Source: Nonomuraea africana (lineage in GTDB: Bacteria; Actinomycetota; Actinomycetes; Streptosporangiales; Streptosporangiaceae). From it: a DNA stretch of 64,000 nucleotides. This document shows, piece by piece, positions 15,791 to 24,699 of the stretch (its first letter is position 1; each line of letters starts with the position of its first letter). Location of the stretch: contig NZ_JADBEF010000001.1 in the NCBI RefSeq assembly GCF_014873535.1, positions 7,626,001-7,690,000 on the forward strand. The letters run 5' to 3'. The notes under the pieces are model-generated. The model saw only the letters and a program-made list of their open reading frames with translations. It had not been told where the DNA came from and ran no database searches. The position numbers were made by a program, and so were the translations under genes.

Positions 15791-16144
15791 TTGGCCGGAC
15801 GTCCTAAGTGGTGGACACGACTGTTCAGACAGGCCGGCCCCATGCAGCGGCCGCGGCAGATCCTTGACCTCGGATTCCCTGAGGAGCTCGGCAAAGGGTT
15901 GCTGCACGACGGATTCCGTGTCGCGGCCATCGAGGCGGCCCCTGATGATCAGGAACGCTGTCGGCTGTCCTACGAATACCTCCGCAAAGTCCTCAAGCAT
16001 GGCGGCCGGATGGCCGAGGAGACCGGTGACCACGAGCTGGCCGACCTGCTGAGGAAGCGCTACGAGTGGGTGACCAACCAGATTCTGCTGGCGGTCAGTG
16101 ACCTCGAAGCAGACCTTCGGGAGCGCCGGTACGAGCTGGACTGA
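15791..16144 (+). CDS. Hypothetical protein (117 aa)
   Basis: TTG start at 15791 with GAGGAGA about 8 bases upstream. The 117 residues begin MAGRPKWWTRLFRQAGPMQR and are mostly helical and charged (EYLRKVLKHGGRMAEETGDH, KRYEWVTNQILLAVSDLEAD). No membrane segment, no cysteines and no recognised family. It sits between two places with TTGCTAAC motifs, next to the decayed tRNA-Arg segment, so it may be a passenger at the edge of an integrated element. Confidence 0.6.
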   Translation: MAGRPKWWTRLFRQAGPMQRPRQILDLGFPEELGKGLLHDGFRVAAIEAAPDDQERCRLSYEYLRKVLKHGGRMAEETGDHELADLLRKRYEWVTNQILLAVSDLEADLRERRYELD

Positions 16145-16170
16145 CGCGTCAGCGATTAAACGCAGAGATC

Positions 16171-16196
16171 TTGCTAACAGTGTTGCTAACAACAAC
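16171..16196. repeat. Tandem TTGCTAACA direct repeats
   Basis: TTGCTAACA GTG TTGCTAACA, followed by ACAAC, gives two 9-bp direct repeats 12 bases apart. A single GATTGCTAAC also occurs near 15680. Spaced direct repeats of this type beside a tRNA 3' end are typical of tyrosine-integrase arm or core regions, and a decayed tRNA-Arg 3' half lies 100 bases to the right. Confidence 0.55.
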
Positions 16197-16292
16197 TCTG
16201 GACGCCGGTGTACGAACGTGTAAGCCGATCAAGCGAGGAGGGCTGCTGAGCAGGCGTTCATGACAGTGGTGGACACCCGTGGACGATCTCGA

Positions 16293-16343
16293 ACTGGCTA
16301 CGGATCAGAAGGTTAGGGGGCAGAGTCCTCTCGGCCGCGCCAC
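16293..16343 (+). other. Decayed 3' half of tRNA-Arg(ACG), attachment-site scar
   Basis: CTACGGATCAGAAGGTTAGG followed by GGGCAGAGTCCTCTCGG and CCGCGCCAC matches the anticodon loop (CT-ACG-GA), anticodon 3' stem, variable loop and acceptor end of actinomycete tRNA-Arg(ACG). The T-arm is mutated (GGGGGCAGAGTCC instead of GGGGTTCGAGTCC) and the 5' half is missing, so it is not a working tRNA. Such 3' halves are left by elements that integrate into tRNA genes. The match is from memory of tRNA sequences. Confidence 0.6.
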
Positions 16344-16492
16344 AGCTCAAGGGACACTCCCCAGCGGGGTGTTTCGTGCACCACGGAGGTCACCCCCGAG
16401 GCGCCGGATCCACTCACCCCTGTTCTCTCGATCACCTTCTGGACGCTCGGCCATCATGACATTCAGCTCGCTGTTCACGGAGCTTGCTGCCG

Positions 16493-19400
16493 GTGAGCGC
16501 TGAGAGAATCGGGGGTGTGGCGGGAGATGTGTTCGGTTTTCATGTGCCTCGTGTGTGCAGGATCCGCAGCGCGCGCGATACGGCGGATTGGATTCCGCAG
16601 GCCTCCGAGGCATTTCGCACCAACGGTGAGGATGTGGTCACCGCGGTTGAGCGGCTGCGTGAGGGAGCACTGGCACTTCCCTCCGTGGTCGCGGCGGCCG
16701 GGGCGATGGTCGTGCTGGGCGAGCCGGGCGCCGGCAAGACCTCGGTGTTGACACACCTAACCAACATGCTGCCCCGCGTCATGGACGCCTGGGACGGGGA
16801 CACCGACGCGTGCCTGTGGGTTGCGGGCGGGGACCTGACCGAGAACTCTTACCAGGAGGAGCTGGGTTGCCATCTCAGCTCCCTACCTTCGGAGGAAGAC
16901 GCCGCCGGGGATACCGGAGTGTTGACGGTGGTCCTGGACCAAGTAGACGAGAGCCCGGTCTTCCTGCCGTACTTGCCGAGGTGGTTGAAGAGGTCGCTGC
17001 GCGGCAGGGACACCAGTCGGGTTCGTTTTCTCCTGGCCTGCCGCACGGCCGACTATCCGGCGACGATGACCTCTGTGCTTACTGAGGCGTTCGGGACGTG
17101 TCGATGCGTTGACATCGCCCCGTTGAGCCGCGAGGAGGCCGTGGCGTTGGCCGACAGCGCCGACGTGCCGGGCGAGGAACTCGTGGCGGCGGCCGAGGCC
17201 GCCGGAGCCGCCGTGATGGCGAGCATTCCGATGACCTTGGAACTGTTGGTCCTGACCTATCGGGTCGATGGTCGGCTGCATGGCAAGCCGGAGGAGCTGT
17301 TCGCGAGCGGCGTGGCACGGCTTGCTGAGGATCCCGATCCTCGTCGACTCAGCAGGAGTGTGATCACTACCGCCCAACAGCGTCTGACGGTAGCGGGACG
17401 CATCGCTGCCTGGATGCTGCTGTCCGGCCATCGGACCGTGTGGCGAGGCCCCGCTTTCGAGGCGGGCGCCTTCGACTTGCCAGGTGACGCACTGGCGGGC
17501 GGTTCTGAGCGGACCGCCGCAGGTCCGTACGAGGTCACGTTTCAGGCGTTGCAGGAAACCCTCGCGACGGCGCTGTTCACGAGGCCTGATGACAGCAGGG
17601 TGGCGTTTCGACATTCGTCCGTGGCCGCCTACCTGGCGGCGCGGTATCTCACTGATCGGGAAACCACGCAGCGGCAGTTGGAGAATCTCTTTCTCGTCGG
17701 CGCACCCGATGGCGGCACCGCGAGCATCCCGGTGCCGCTGCGCGAGACCGCCGCCTGGCTGGTGGCCATGAACCCCACTGCCACTGACTGGCTGGCCGCC
17801 GCTGACCCCGAGAGCCTTGCCGTGCACAGCGCACTGGTGCGCTCCGACGAGGTCCGCTGGCTGACCGTAAACAGGCTCCTGGAACGCGCCTTGCAGGTCG
17901 AGCTCAGTGACGCACGCTGGCAGCTCTCCCACTGGGACCTGCGCCATCCGCTGCTGGCGGACCAGCTTGCCGAGGTGCTGGAGACAGCCCCGAGTGAAGG
18001 TCCGGCGGACTGGGAGACCACAGCGCAGATCCGTTTGGCCATTCGACTAGCCCAGGAGGCCGGGACAGCTCACCCTAGACTGGCAGACGGCCTCCTGCGG
18101 CTGGTCGAGAACGAGGCTTGGCACCAGACGGAGCGCCGCTTGGCGGCGAGCGCGGCGTTCACCTGTGACGCCGACCGTTCCGTGCCCGTCCTCAAGAGAA
18201 TTCTCGCGTTACTGGACGGGCCTTCCTACGCCGCGCAGACAGACCCCGAACATGATCTGCGGGGCACCGTGCTGAGCCTGCTGTGGCCTGGCCATTTGGA
18301 CGTGGCGACGATGTTGGCCGCGCTCCGCCCACCCACCCCGCATACGTACAACATGTACGCCCACTTCCTGAGGAACATGCCCAGTCAGTGTGCGGACGAG
18401 CATCTGCCGGATCTCCTCACGTGGGTTCAGGAGACCGTCCTAGGAATGGGGTCTCTCGAAAGCGGCTTCTACTTCTCGCCCGAGCGCGTTGAGACCGCTT
18501 TGATCGATCCCGTGATCGACCGTGTGCTCGGCAGCCAGGATGCGGCGCAGTTCCTGGAAACCCTGGCGAAGATCATCCTTGGCCTCTATCGCGAGAATCA
18601 CAAAGTCGACCTTCCCGACTGCCTGCAACCCGACGAACAGGGGCAGGAATCGCCGAAGGTTCAGTCGCTGCGCAGGCTCCTGGCCCAGGCGCTTATCGGC
18701 GAGGCCGTTCACGCCCAAATCCACCCTCGCGAGGCCGCATGGCGGATCGTGCACGACTGGCAACCCAGCTCGTCGTTGCGGTTGGCCGCGTCCTCGGCGC
18801 CCGAGCAGTCCATCCGCTACCAGCTGGTGGACGGGGCTGACTTTGCGTGGGCTTTGGAGCGGACGACCCGGGCAGCCGCGTCCGGGGACGACGCGCTTGT
18901 CGCGGCGTATGGTGAGCTGGCCGCCTATCTGTTCCCGCGCGATGACCGCGAGGCGTTCGAGCTGGCTTATGAGGAGGCGCATCCCTCCTGGCCGTATCTG
19001 TGTTCTTTCTACGAAGCGATAGCTCTCGACAGCCCGTTGGCACAGGCGCTGCGCCGAAGCCATCGCGCTGAGAACAATCTGTGGCCGCAGGCGGCGGAGT
19101 TCATCGCCGAACAGGCTCGGCTTCTCGCCCAGGCCAGAGAGGGGGACAACGACAGTCTGTGGCGGTTTTTGTGGCGCCTGCGCGTGGACCCCCGAACGGG
19201 CCGGCAGGAGGACTTGTCCGGCGCCATCCTCACGTGGCCAGGAGCCGGCGCCCTCGACGATGAACTTTCGGACCTGTCCGAACTCGCACTGCGCTACCTC
19301 GTCGTCGAACACGACCACGCCGATTCCTGGCTCCAGAGCTCCCTACACGACAAGCGCTCCTGGGCCGGATACGCCCTCTTGACTGAGCTGCACGGGGCCA

Positions 19401-21064
19401 ACCGCCTCACTGAGCTGCCCCCGGCGGTCTGGTGCTCGTGGACCGCAGCGATCCTCACCGAGATCCTTGGCATGTCAACCAGCTACATGGAAGCCGCTCG
19501 GAGAGACCTGCTGCGTCAGGCCGCCGTGCACGCACCTGAATGCCTGGCCCGACGCATCACCCAACTTGTCCTGGCCGCACTCGCGCAAGCCCGGCAGCCC
19601 ACAGTGCTCAACATCGTCGACCCGCGCTGGGCGCCGGAACTGGGCACGGCTATGGAACGCCTCGCCACCGAACTCTCCGCCTGCCTCGGAATTGTGCCAA
19701 GGCAGGTGGACGGCCCCGGGCTCCGCATTCCGGCAGGTGAAGATAGTCCATTAAACCTACCCGACAGCGACGAGGCACATGAGGCCGCCCTGCACACCTG
19801 GTACAGCCTTCTCCGCTCGCTCTTGGCCGCTGGCAGCACGACTACGAACGACATCATCGACGCCGCCCTCGATGGGCACCTAAACACGCCGGTCACTGTC
19901 CAGACCGCCGTTTTGGCCGCCCAAGCCCTGCTGATCACGGACGCCGGAGTGAATTGGCCCCGCATCAAAGCGTTCACCGCAACCGACGCGGAACTGGCAC
20001 GCCGGCTAGCCGAGGCATGCGCCCACACCGAGACCACCAAGCTCATCCAGGATGCCCTCAGTGAGGCTGAGCTGGTGGATGTGTACCTGTGGCTCAGCGA
20101 CTTGTACGTCCCGGAAGAAGACAGAACCCTTCTCGGAGCGCACGTGGTGAGCGCAGACGAGCAGGTGCGCAAGTGGCGTGACGACCTGCTTCTGGAGCTG
20201 AGTCAACGAGCCACCGCTGAGGCCGTCCACCAGCTGCGGCAGCTCACGAGCCGATATCCCAACCGGCTCGCCGTGGCTGCAGCACTCATCTCAGCAACGA
20301 AGCAACATGCCGCTGCGAGCTGGAGCCAAGTGCGCGCGGATGACGTGATAAGGGTCTTGCAGGACCCCGCGCGGCGCGTCATCCGCACGAGCACCGATCT
20401 CCTAGAGGTTGTTCAGGAGGTGCTGGAAGAGATCGGTGAGGCGCTCCCCTCGCACTGTGAGCTGCTGTGGGACCGGACGCCAGGCAAGCGCTCTCGGAGG
20501 AGAACTGCAGCGGCCACGGTCGACGAGGCCATCCCCGACGTCTGGCGTCCCAAACCCGAAGCGGCACTGTGCGCTTACCTCACGCACGAGCTGAGCCTAA
20601 GGCTCGCAGGTCACCGTGTCGCGGTGAACCGAGAAGTGCTGATTCACCCCACAGATCCATACGGCACTGGTGACCGTACCGACATTCTCATCGACGCGCT
20701 GTTCCCGCCCAGCGACCACCTCGGCACCGCCTCGGGTGGGCCCATAAAACTCGTCATCGAAGTCAAGGGCGCTTGGAATCCCGAGGTTATGACGGCGCAG
20801 GACGAGCAGTTGGTGGCTAGATACCTGCCCGAGGCGAGAACTGACGCGGGCATCTACCTCGTCGGGTGGTATCCGATCGAACTTTGGGACGCCCCGGAGG
20901 ACGGCCGTAGGAGGCGGGCGAAGAAGCTAGTGCCCAATACGCTGCTGGCCGATCTGCAAAGACAAGCGGCGCACCTGTCCCAAGCGGGCTCAGTCCACGT
21001 TCGACCCATAGTGATCATCGTTCCGCGACCGCATAGGCAAGAGGTGGCTACGACACCGTCCTGA
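16493..21064 (+). CDS. Giant STAND NTPase with C-terminal PD-(D/E)XK-like nuclease
   Basis: About 1523 residues; GTG 16493 is chosen because GGAG lies 10 bases upstream, with TTG 16484 as alternative. The ATPase has Walker A GEPGAGKT at 76-83, Walker B LTVVLDQVDE at ~144-153 and the sensor-like FLLACRTADY. Roughly 1000 residues of helical repeats follow. The last ~170 residues look like a restriction-endonuclease fold: E1356 in KPEAAL, D1397 in RTDILIDA, E1423-x-K1425 in VIEVKG, and a Q in DEQLVARYL. STAND proteins with nuclease effectors (Avs families) are antiphage, but there the nuclease is N-terminal. It lies right beside the tRNA-Arg scar. The defence role is inferred. Confidence 0.8.
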   Translation: MSAERIGGVAGDVFGFHVPRVCRIRSARDTADWIPQASEAFRTNGEDVVTAVERLREGALALPSVVAAAGAMVVLGEPGAGKTSVLTHLTNMLPRVMDAWDGDTDACLWVAGGDLTENSYQEELGCHLSSLPSEEDAAGDTGVLTVVLDQVDESPVFLPYLPRWLKRSLRGRDTSRVRFLLACRTADYPATMTSVLTEAFGTCRCVDIAPLSREEAVALADSADVPGEELVAAAEAAGAAVMASIPMTLELLVLTYRVDGRLHGKPEELFASGVARLAEDPDPRRLSRSVITTAQQRLTVAGRIAAWMLLSGHRTVWRGPAFEAGAFDLPGDALAGGSERTAAGPYEVTFQALQETLATALFTRPDDSRVAFRHSSVAAYLAARYLTDRETTQRQLENLFLVGAPDGGTASIPVPLRETAAWLVAMNPTATDWLAAADPESLAVHSALVRSDEVRWLTVNRLLERALQVELSDARWQLSHWDLRHPLLADQLAEVLETAPSEGPADWETTAQIRLAIRLAQEAGTAHPRLADGLLRLVENEAWHQTERRLAASAAFTCDADRSVPVLKRILALLDGPSYAAQTDPEHDLRGTVLSLLWPGHLDVATMLAALRPPTPHTYNMYAHFLRNMPSQCADEHLPDLLTWVQETVLGMGSLESGFYFSPERVETALIDPVIDRVLGSQDAAQFLETLAKIILGLYRENHKVDLPDCLQPDEQGQESPKVQSLRRLLAQALIGEAVHAQIHPREAAWRIVHDWQPSSSLRLAASSAPEQSIRYQLVDGADFAWALERTTRAAASGDDALVAAYGELAAYLFPRDDREAFELAYEEAHPSWPYLCSFYEAIALDSPLAQALRRSHRAENNLWPQAAEFIAEQARLLAQAREGDNDSLWRFLWRLRVDPRTGRQEDLSGAILTWPGAGALDDELSDLSELALRYLVVEHDHADSWLQSSLHDKRSWAGYALLTELHGANRLTELPPAVWCSWTAAILTEILGMSTSYMEAARRDLLRQAAVHAPECLARRITQLVLAALAQARQPTVLNIVDPRWAPELGTAMERLATELSACLGIVPRQVDGPGLRIPAGEDSPLNLPDSDEAHEAALHTWYSLLRSLLAAGSTTTNDIIDAALDGHLNTPVTVQTAVLAAQALLITDAGVNWPRIKAFTATDAELARRLAEACAHTETTKLIQDALSEAELVDVYLWLSDLYVPEEDRTLLGAHVVSADEQVRKWRDDLLLELSQRATAEAVHQLRQLTSRYPNRLAVAAALISATKQHAAASWSQVRADDVIRVLQDPARRVIRTSTDLLEVVQEVLEEIGEALPSHCELLWDRTPGKRSRRRTAAATVDEAIPDVWRPKPEAALCAYLTHELSLRLAGHRVAVNREVLIHPTDPYGTGDRTDILIDALFPPSDHLGTASGGPIKLVIEVKGAWNPEVMTAQDEQLVARYLPEARTDAGIYLVGWYPIELWDAPEDGRRRRAKKLVPNTLLADLQRQAAHLSQAGSVHVRPIVIIVPRPHRQEVATTPS

Positions 21065-21183
21065 CCAGGCGTTCGCCGGCTGCGAGGCGTGCGGAGTCCC
21101 GTATCAGTCCCCCGCCGAGTGAGCAGCCGCAAGACCTGCGCGACAGAACTACAAGCTCACCCGAGGATGAAAAGGGCTAATGA

Positions 21184-21700
21184 TCAAAAAGCATGTGCCG
21201 TGGCAATAAGCAGCGACAAAGCTTGAACTATGTCAGGCACAACATGGTCTGGGGGCGTTTACGGGGAAGAGTTGGGCGTCGCGATTGATCCACACTGTCT
21301 TGAGTCCGGCTGCTCGCCCGCCGGTCACATCCTTGACCAGGTTGTCCCCGACCATCCAGCCGCCACCACTCAGCCGCATGCCGCACCACTTCGCAGCGAT
21401 CTCGAATAGGCCTACATCCGGCTTGCGAATGCCTTCGGCGTCCGAGAGTGCCCAGCAGTCCACGACGTCGGCCAGCCCCGTGCATTGGATCTTGCCGAGT
21501 TGGTTGTCCGCCGTGCCGTTGGTGACGATCCCCACCCGCCACCCCGCGGACCGAAGCCGTGAGAGCCCGTCCAGGACTTCTTGGCGGCATTGGACAAGGT
21601 AAGGCATCCGTCGCCGGTAGTCGGCCCACAGGTCCACGGCCGACGCAGCCAGCCTGAAGTGGTCCTGTACCGCGGCGAAGAACGCCCTCTGAGGCGGTGA
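21184..21700 (-). pseudogene. Decayed HAD-family hydrolase copy
   Basis: The segment is clearly related to the intact HAD gene at 25090: DLWADYRRRMPYLV, VTNGTADNQLGKIQ and GIRKPDVGLFEIAA all have counterparts there. The N-terminal ~55 residues, including the catalytic DxDxT, are absent; similarity begins near FFAAVQDHF at about 21690. Near the 3' end the frame is broken: the main frame ends in PRPCCA, while another frame gives APDHVVPDIVQAL, matching ADHVVTDVLQAM of the intact copy. So it is truncated at the 5' end and frameshifted at the 3' end. Confidence 0.8.
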
Positions 21701-21741
21701 GGTTCGGCCGGCAAATCGTCAGACGGCGCCTACCGCTCCGG

Positions 21742-21786
21742 TGGTGCTGTACAGCAGCCGAATACAGCAACGCCGCCTCACCCGAT
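21742..21786 (-). repeat. Tandem GTTGCTGTA motif, copy R2
   Basis: On the minus strand: GATCGG GTGAGGCGGC GTTGCTGTATTCGG CTGCTGTACAGCACC. Two GCTGTA direct repeats 13 bases apart follow a GTGAGGCGG lead, as in copies at 24868 and 35726. It lies just upstream of the truncated 5' end of the HAD pseudogene, so the rearrangement breakpoint is within about 50 bases of it. Confidence 0.65.
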
Positions 21787-21789
21787 CAG

Positions 21790-22239
21790 ACGCCAGCAGT
21801 CTCCTACTGCCACTTGAGCAGGGAGAGGAGCCCTCTACGTTGTGACCGGCTCCCGTTTGCAAGGAGGCAGTCATGCCGGGTTTCGGTCCTGAGTCTGTGA
21901 GTGCGGGATATATACGGGATGACCTCGCATCCGATATGAGATATGCGGGGCGTTCACGCAGTTCACACTACGTGAGCCAGCCGTACGACCGCCGCTCTCG
22001 TTGAGATCCTGTCGGAAACTCCTGCGGACGATCAGCACCAGCAGCCACCCTTTACCGGGGCCTCCCAATCTCGACCACGACCCGGAACTAGGCGACGTCT
22101 GAGTCGACATGTGGTCCACCGAGCTCCGCAGCTACCTCGTGCACAGCGAGCCACTGCCGCCCAAATTCAGCGAGACCGAGCGGCAGATGCGCCGCCATCA
22201 TCACGAGCATCCTGACACCGAGAGGAACAGCTCCTGATC
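21790..22239. other. Intergenic stretch, no firm gene
   Basis: Between the R2 motif and the 184-aa membrane-protein gene. A 42-codon frame at 22109-22237 (+), starting MWSTELRSYLVHSEPLPPKF, ends three bases before the next ATG and could be a small coupled gene, but it has no convincing ribosome site. The remaining sequence shows only short frames with random-looking composition. Palindromic GAGATATGCG-like motifs around 21940 are unexplained. Confidence 0.35.
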
Positions 22240-22794
22240 ATGCTGCCAGTTGTCAACTGGGACGCCGTCGCTACGGCAGCCGTGGCCGCCATCATCTTCA
22301 ACCTGGCGCTGGACTACGTCGCCAAGCCCCGCCTGGAAGCCCGCAAGGAGGAGATCCTCGACGCGCACCGATCGCGCCGCGAACTGCTGGCCTCCGCCGT
22401 TCGCATCGCCCACGCGGCGGCGTTCGTCTCCGCAGCGGTACCCAGCAGCGCGGAGCCCGCGGTACGCGGCAACGTGTACGTCGAGCAGGACAGACAGTAC
22501 GACCGGCTCCAGGCCGAGGTGCAGCAGCTAGCTGACGACGCGGGTCGGCACGCTGGCACCTTCCTGGGCCCCCTCCTCAACCTCGTCGTCGGCTACGTGA
22601 GCGCCTTGCAGGGGCTGCTAATGTCCGCGCGGCCACGCACCGAGCAGGCGGCGGATATCCAGAAACTCGCCGGAGCTATGGCCGTCGCGTTGTCGTCGCC
22701 CCGCCGCTGGCAGATCTGGAAGATCGTTGTGAAAGGACAGGCCATGGCGGAGGTGCGGCGCCTTGTCGCTGAGCACACCGGCGCAGCCTCCTGA
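22240..22794 (+). CDS. Membrane-anchored hypothetical protein (184 aa)
   Basis: ATG with GAGGA about 12 bases upstream. The N-terminus has one hydrophobic segment (VATAAVAAIIFNLALDYVA), then a long helical, charged body (RLEARKEEILDAHRSRRELL) and a second weakly hydrophobic stretch (FLGPLLNLVVGYVSALQGLL). It is probably an inner-membrane protein with a cytoplasmic coiled-coil-like domain. No family recognised. It stands alone on its strand, with a strong hairpin downstream. Confidence 0.65.
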   Translation: MLPVVNWDAVATAAVAAIIFNLALDYVAKPRLEARKEEILDAHRSRRELLASAVRIAHAAAFVSAAVPSSAEPAVRGNVYVEQDRQYDRLQAEVQQLADDAGRHAGTFLGPLLNLVVGYVSALQGLLMSARPRTEQAADIQKLAGAMAVALSSPRRWQIWKIVVKGQAMAEVRRLVAEHTGAAS

Positions 22795-22921
22795 TCTATG
22801 AGCAAGGTGATTGGCTCCGTCTGAAGAGCGGCTTGCCATACTGCTGCCGTGCGGGAGGTTCGACGCGGCAACTACGCCCGTTTCAATTCAACACCGCATT
22901 TTGGACGTGACCTCTGGCGAA

Positions 22922-22954
22922 ATTGGTTGCCTGAGCGCCGCTCAGGCAACCAAT
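22922..22954 (+). terminator. 15-bp perfect hairpin
   Basis: ATTGGTTGCCTGAGC, loop GCC, GCTCAGGCAACCAAT: a perfect 15-bp inverted repeat 128 bases after the 184-aa gene. There is no T-run, so termination is inferred from stem strength and position. The rest of 22795-23280 holds no supported gene. Confidence 0.5.
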
Positions 22955-23280
22955 GAGCTGTCAGGCTAAGCCAGAAGTGCAACCAACTCCAGGGCTCCTG
23001 TAGCCAACATGTTGCCGAGGGCCCGCCAACCACCTGCGAATTCAGGATGTCGCTAGTTCAGCAACTCCGCCTCGCACAGCCTGCTCGTTCCCTACCGCGT
23101 CACATGGTTGTGCAGCTGCGCCGGCCCTCGACCGTGGTTTTCACAAGGTCTGTGATGATCACTGACTTCGGGCTTTGTCATACGCGTGAAATGATCGCTG
23201 CCAATGCTCGATAGCTGATTGAGAGAGCTTGCTGGTGTGGAAATCGAGTGCAGGCGCCAGCGTGCTTCGACAGGTAAGCC

Positions 23281-23526
23281 TCACTCCATCACCCCCTGGG
23301 ATCCGTTCGACGCCCTCCGGTCGGCACCTCGGAACAGAGGCGCAAATCCCGATTCTAGTGCATTTGGAGCTCGAAGGACTTGAGCAAAGACCTTGAAAAG
23401 AGCCACCCTGTCACGGGATGGACTGCGCCTGAGCGTTATCGCTAATCCGATAAGCGCTACGACGTAGCGTCCAATGATCGCTGCACTTCCAGCCAACAGT
23501 ACCGTGATAAGGTCGCTAAAAGTCAT
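23281..23526 (-). CDS. Small membrane protein, end of four-gene operon (81 aa)
   Basis: ATG overlapping the stop of the upstream 307-aa gene by four bases. The 81 residues begin MTFSDLITVLLAGSAAIIGR and continue VVALIGLAITLRR, one or two membrane helices followed by a basic, Arg-rich cytoplasmic tail. It is the last of four overlapping minus-strand genes. A membrane partner or effector for the upstream proteins is possible; no family recognised. Confidence 0.65.
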   Translation of the reverse strand: MTFSDLITVLLAGSAAIIGRYVVALIGLAITLRRSPSRDRVALFKVFAQVLRAPNALESGFAPLFRGADRRASNGSQGVME

Positions 23527-24446
23527 GGCAGGAACTCCCGCGGTCCGCCAGGGTGCCCCAGGTCTATACGCCGAACGATGATTCTTGGACGTTTATCCGC
23601 CCATCCAATCTCATGGCTGAGTGGTCGAAACGTTACGCTCCCTAAATCGTCTGGTGCTGTACCGTTGATTCCTTTAGAGGAATCGCACCTCGCCAAGAGA
23701 CGGGACTTTTGAAGTTTGGTGGCGAGCTGAGACAGGGATGAGCCACAGCACCACTCGACGACGATGTCAGAATGGGCGTGATCGTAGAGGTTAGCCCCAC
23801 CGTGAGTAACGCCAACCGCGTTGAGCAGCATCGCCCGCCGCATTAAGCTGCTGAGCATGCGGTCTCGTTCTTTGCGCTGATGATCCAGGCCGGAGCCCCA
23901 GAAGCGCAGTGTGTCCTCCTCGACATCGGTCAGCCGGCCCGGACTCGTTTTCCACAGTATGCGGGACTTTGGTTCCAGCCTGTAAACCGACGCGGGATCC
24001 TCGTGGCCTGATACCACCACGTGAACCGAGGCGCCCGTGACGATATCGGCTAGCCGCCAGAGTTGCCGCCCCACCCGACGAAGGCGTACGCCTGGACATC
24101 CCCATACACCGCCATAATCCGCATCATAGATTGGAAGAATGGAGGCGACCAGACGAGCGGTGAGGGCATGGGCAGGAACGAGCACAAGATTGTCTTCGTC
24201 TGGCCTTATCGCGCTAAGCCCGAGCACCTTGCCTTTCAGTCCATCGTCGTCACGGAAGGCATCGCAGAGCGCGTACAGTACCTGTGTCTCTAGCCATTGC
24301 TGAGCACGAGCTCGCGCCTCTGGGATCGGACGCTCACGCGTGATGACGCCTCTTCGGGCGAGTGGAAGGCACACAGCCTGATACGGAAGACCGGTCGCCA
24401 AGTGGAAGATCTTGGCTGTGCGCTTGAGCTGAGGACTATGAGACAC
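23523..24446 (-). CDS. Unrecognised 307-aa protein of overlapping operon
   Basis: GTG start overlapping the preceding 87-aa gene by 11 bases; the stop overlaps the following membrane gene by four. It begins MSHSPQLKRTAKIFHLATGL, has no membrane segment, and contains a beta-rich middle (LVLVPAHALTARLVASILPI) and the segment VVVSGHEDPASVYRLEPKSR. I see no P-loop, nuclease or kinase signature. The tight overlaps on both sides suggest a stoichiometric complex with its neighbours. Confidence 0.7.
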   Translation of the reverse strand: MSHSPQLKRTAKIFHLATGLPYQAVCLPLARRGVITRERPIPEARARAQQWLETQVLYALCDAFRDDDGLKGKVLGLSAIRPDEDNLVLVPAHALTARLVASILPIYDADYGGVWGCPGVRLRRVGRQLWRLADIVTGASVHVVVSGHEDPASVYRLEPKSRILWKTSPGRLTDVEEDTLRFWGSGLDHQRKERDRMLSSLMRRAMLLNAVGVTHGGANLYDHAHSDIVVEWCCGSSLSQLATKLQKSRLLARCDSSKGINGTAPDDLGSVTFRPLSHEIGWADKRPRIIVRRIDLGHPGGPREFLP

Positions 24447-24699
24447 GCAGGCTCCTCATGCTGCCCGGCTCAGCACTACAGGTCTGCGAGTGAATCAGCT
24501 GCAAGGCTGGAATACCGCGGGTGACTTCGATGAGCCCCTCATCCCATTTTGGGTCCGCCGGGCACCCAAAGAGATCGACGTCCGCGTACGTCTGATTGCC
24601 AAATACTAGGCTATCGATGTCCGGCGTGCCAGACTTTTCTGTCTTTGATGGTGTGGTTTCGGCGGACAACATACGGGCGATCTTTACGGCCGTGATCAT
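24436..24699 (-). CDS. Small hypothetical protein of overlapping operon (87 aa)
   Basis: The ATG at 24699 overlaps the stop of the 49-aa gene by four bases (ATGA). The 87 residues begin MITAVKIARMLSAETTPSKT and include an acidic middle (YADVDLFGCPADPKWDEGLI). No recognised motif. Three consecutive overlaps in this operon argue that each frame is translated. Function unknown. Confidence 0.55.
   Translation of the reverse strand: MITAVKIARMLSAETTPSKTEKSGTPDIDSLVFGNQTYADVDLFGCPADPKWDEGLIEVTRGIPALQLIHSQTCSAEPGSMRSLRVS

Noticed and set aside
16279..16503. 74-codon frame reading DQKVRGQSPLGRAT
   Set aside because: This phrase is what results from translating the 3' half of tRNA-Arg(ACG). It is the decayed attachment-site sequence, not a protein gene.
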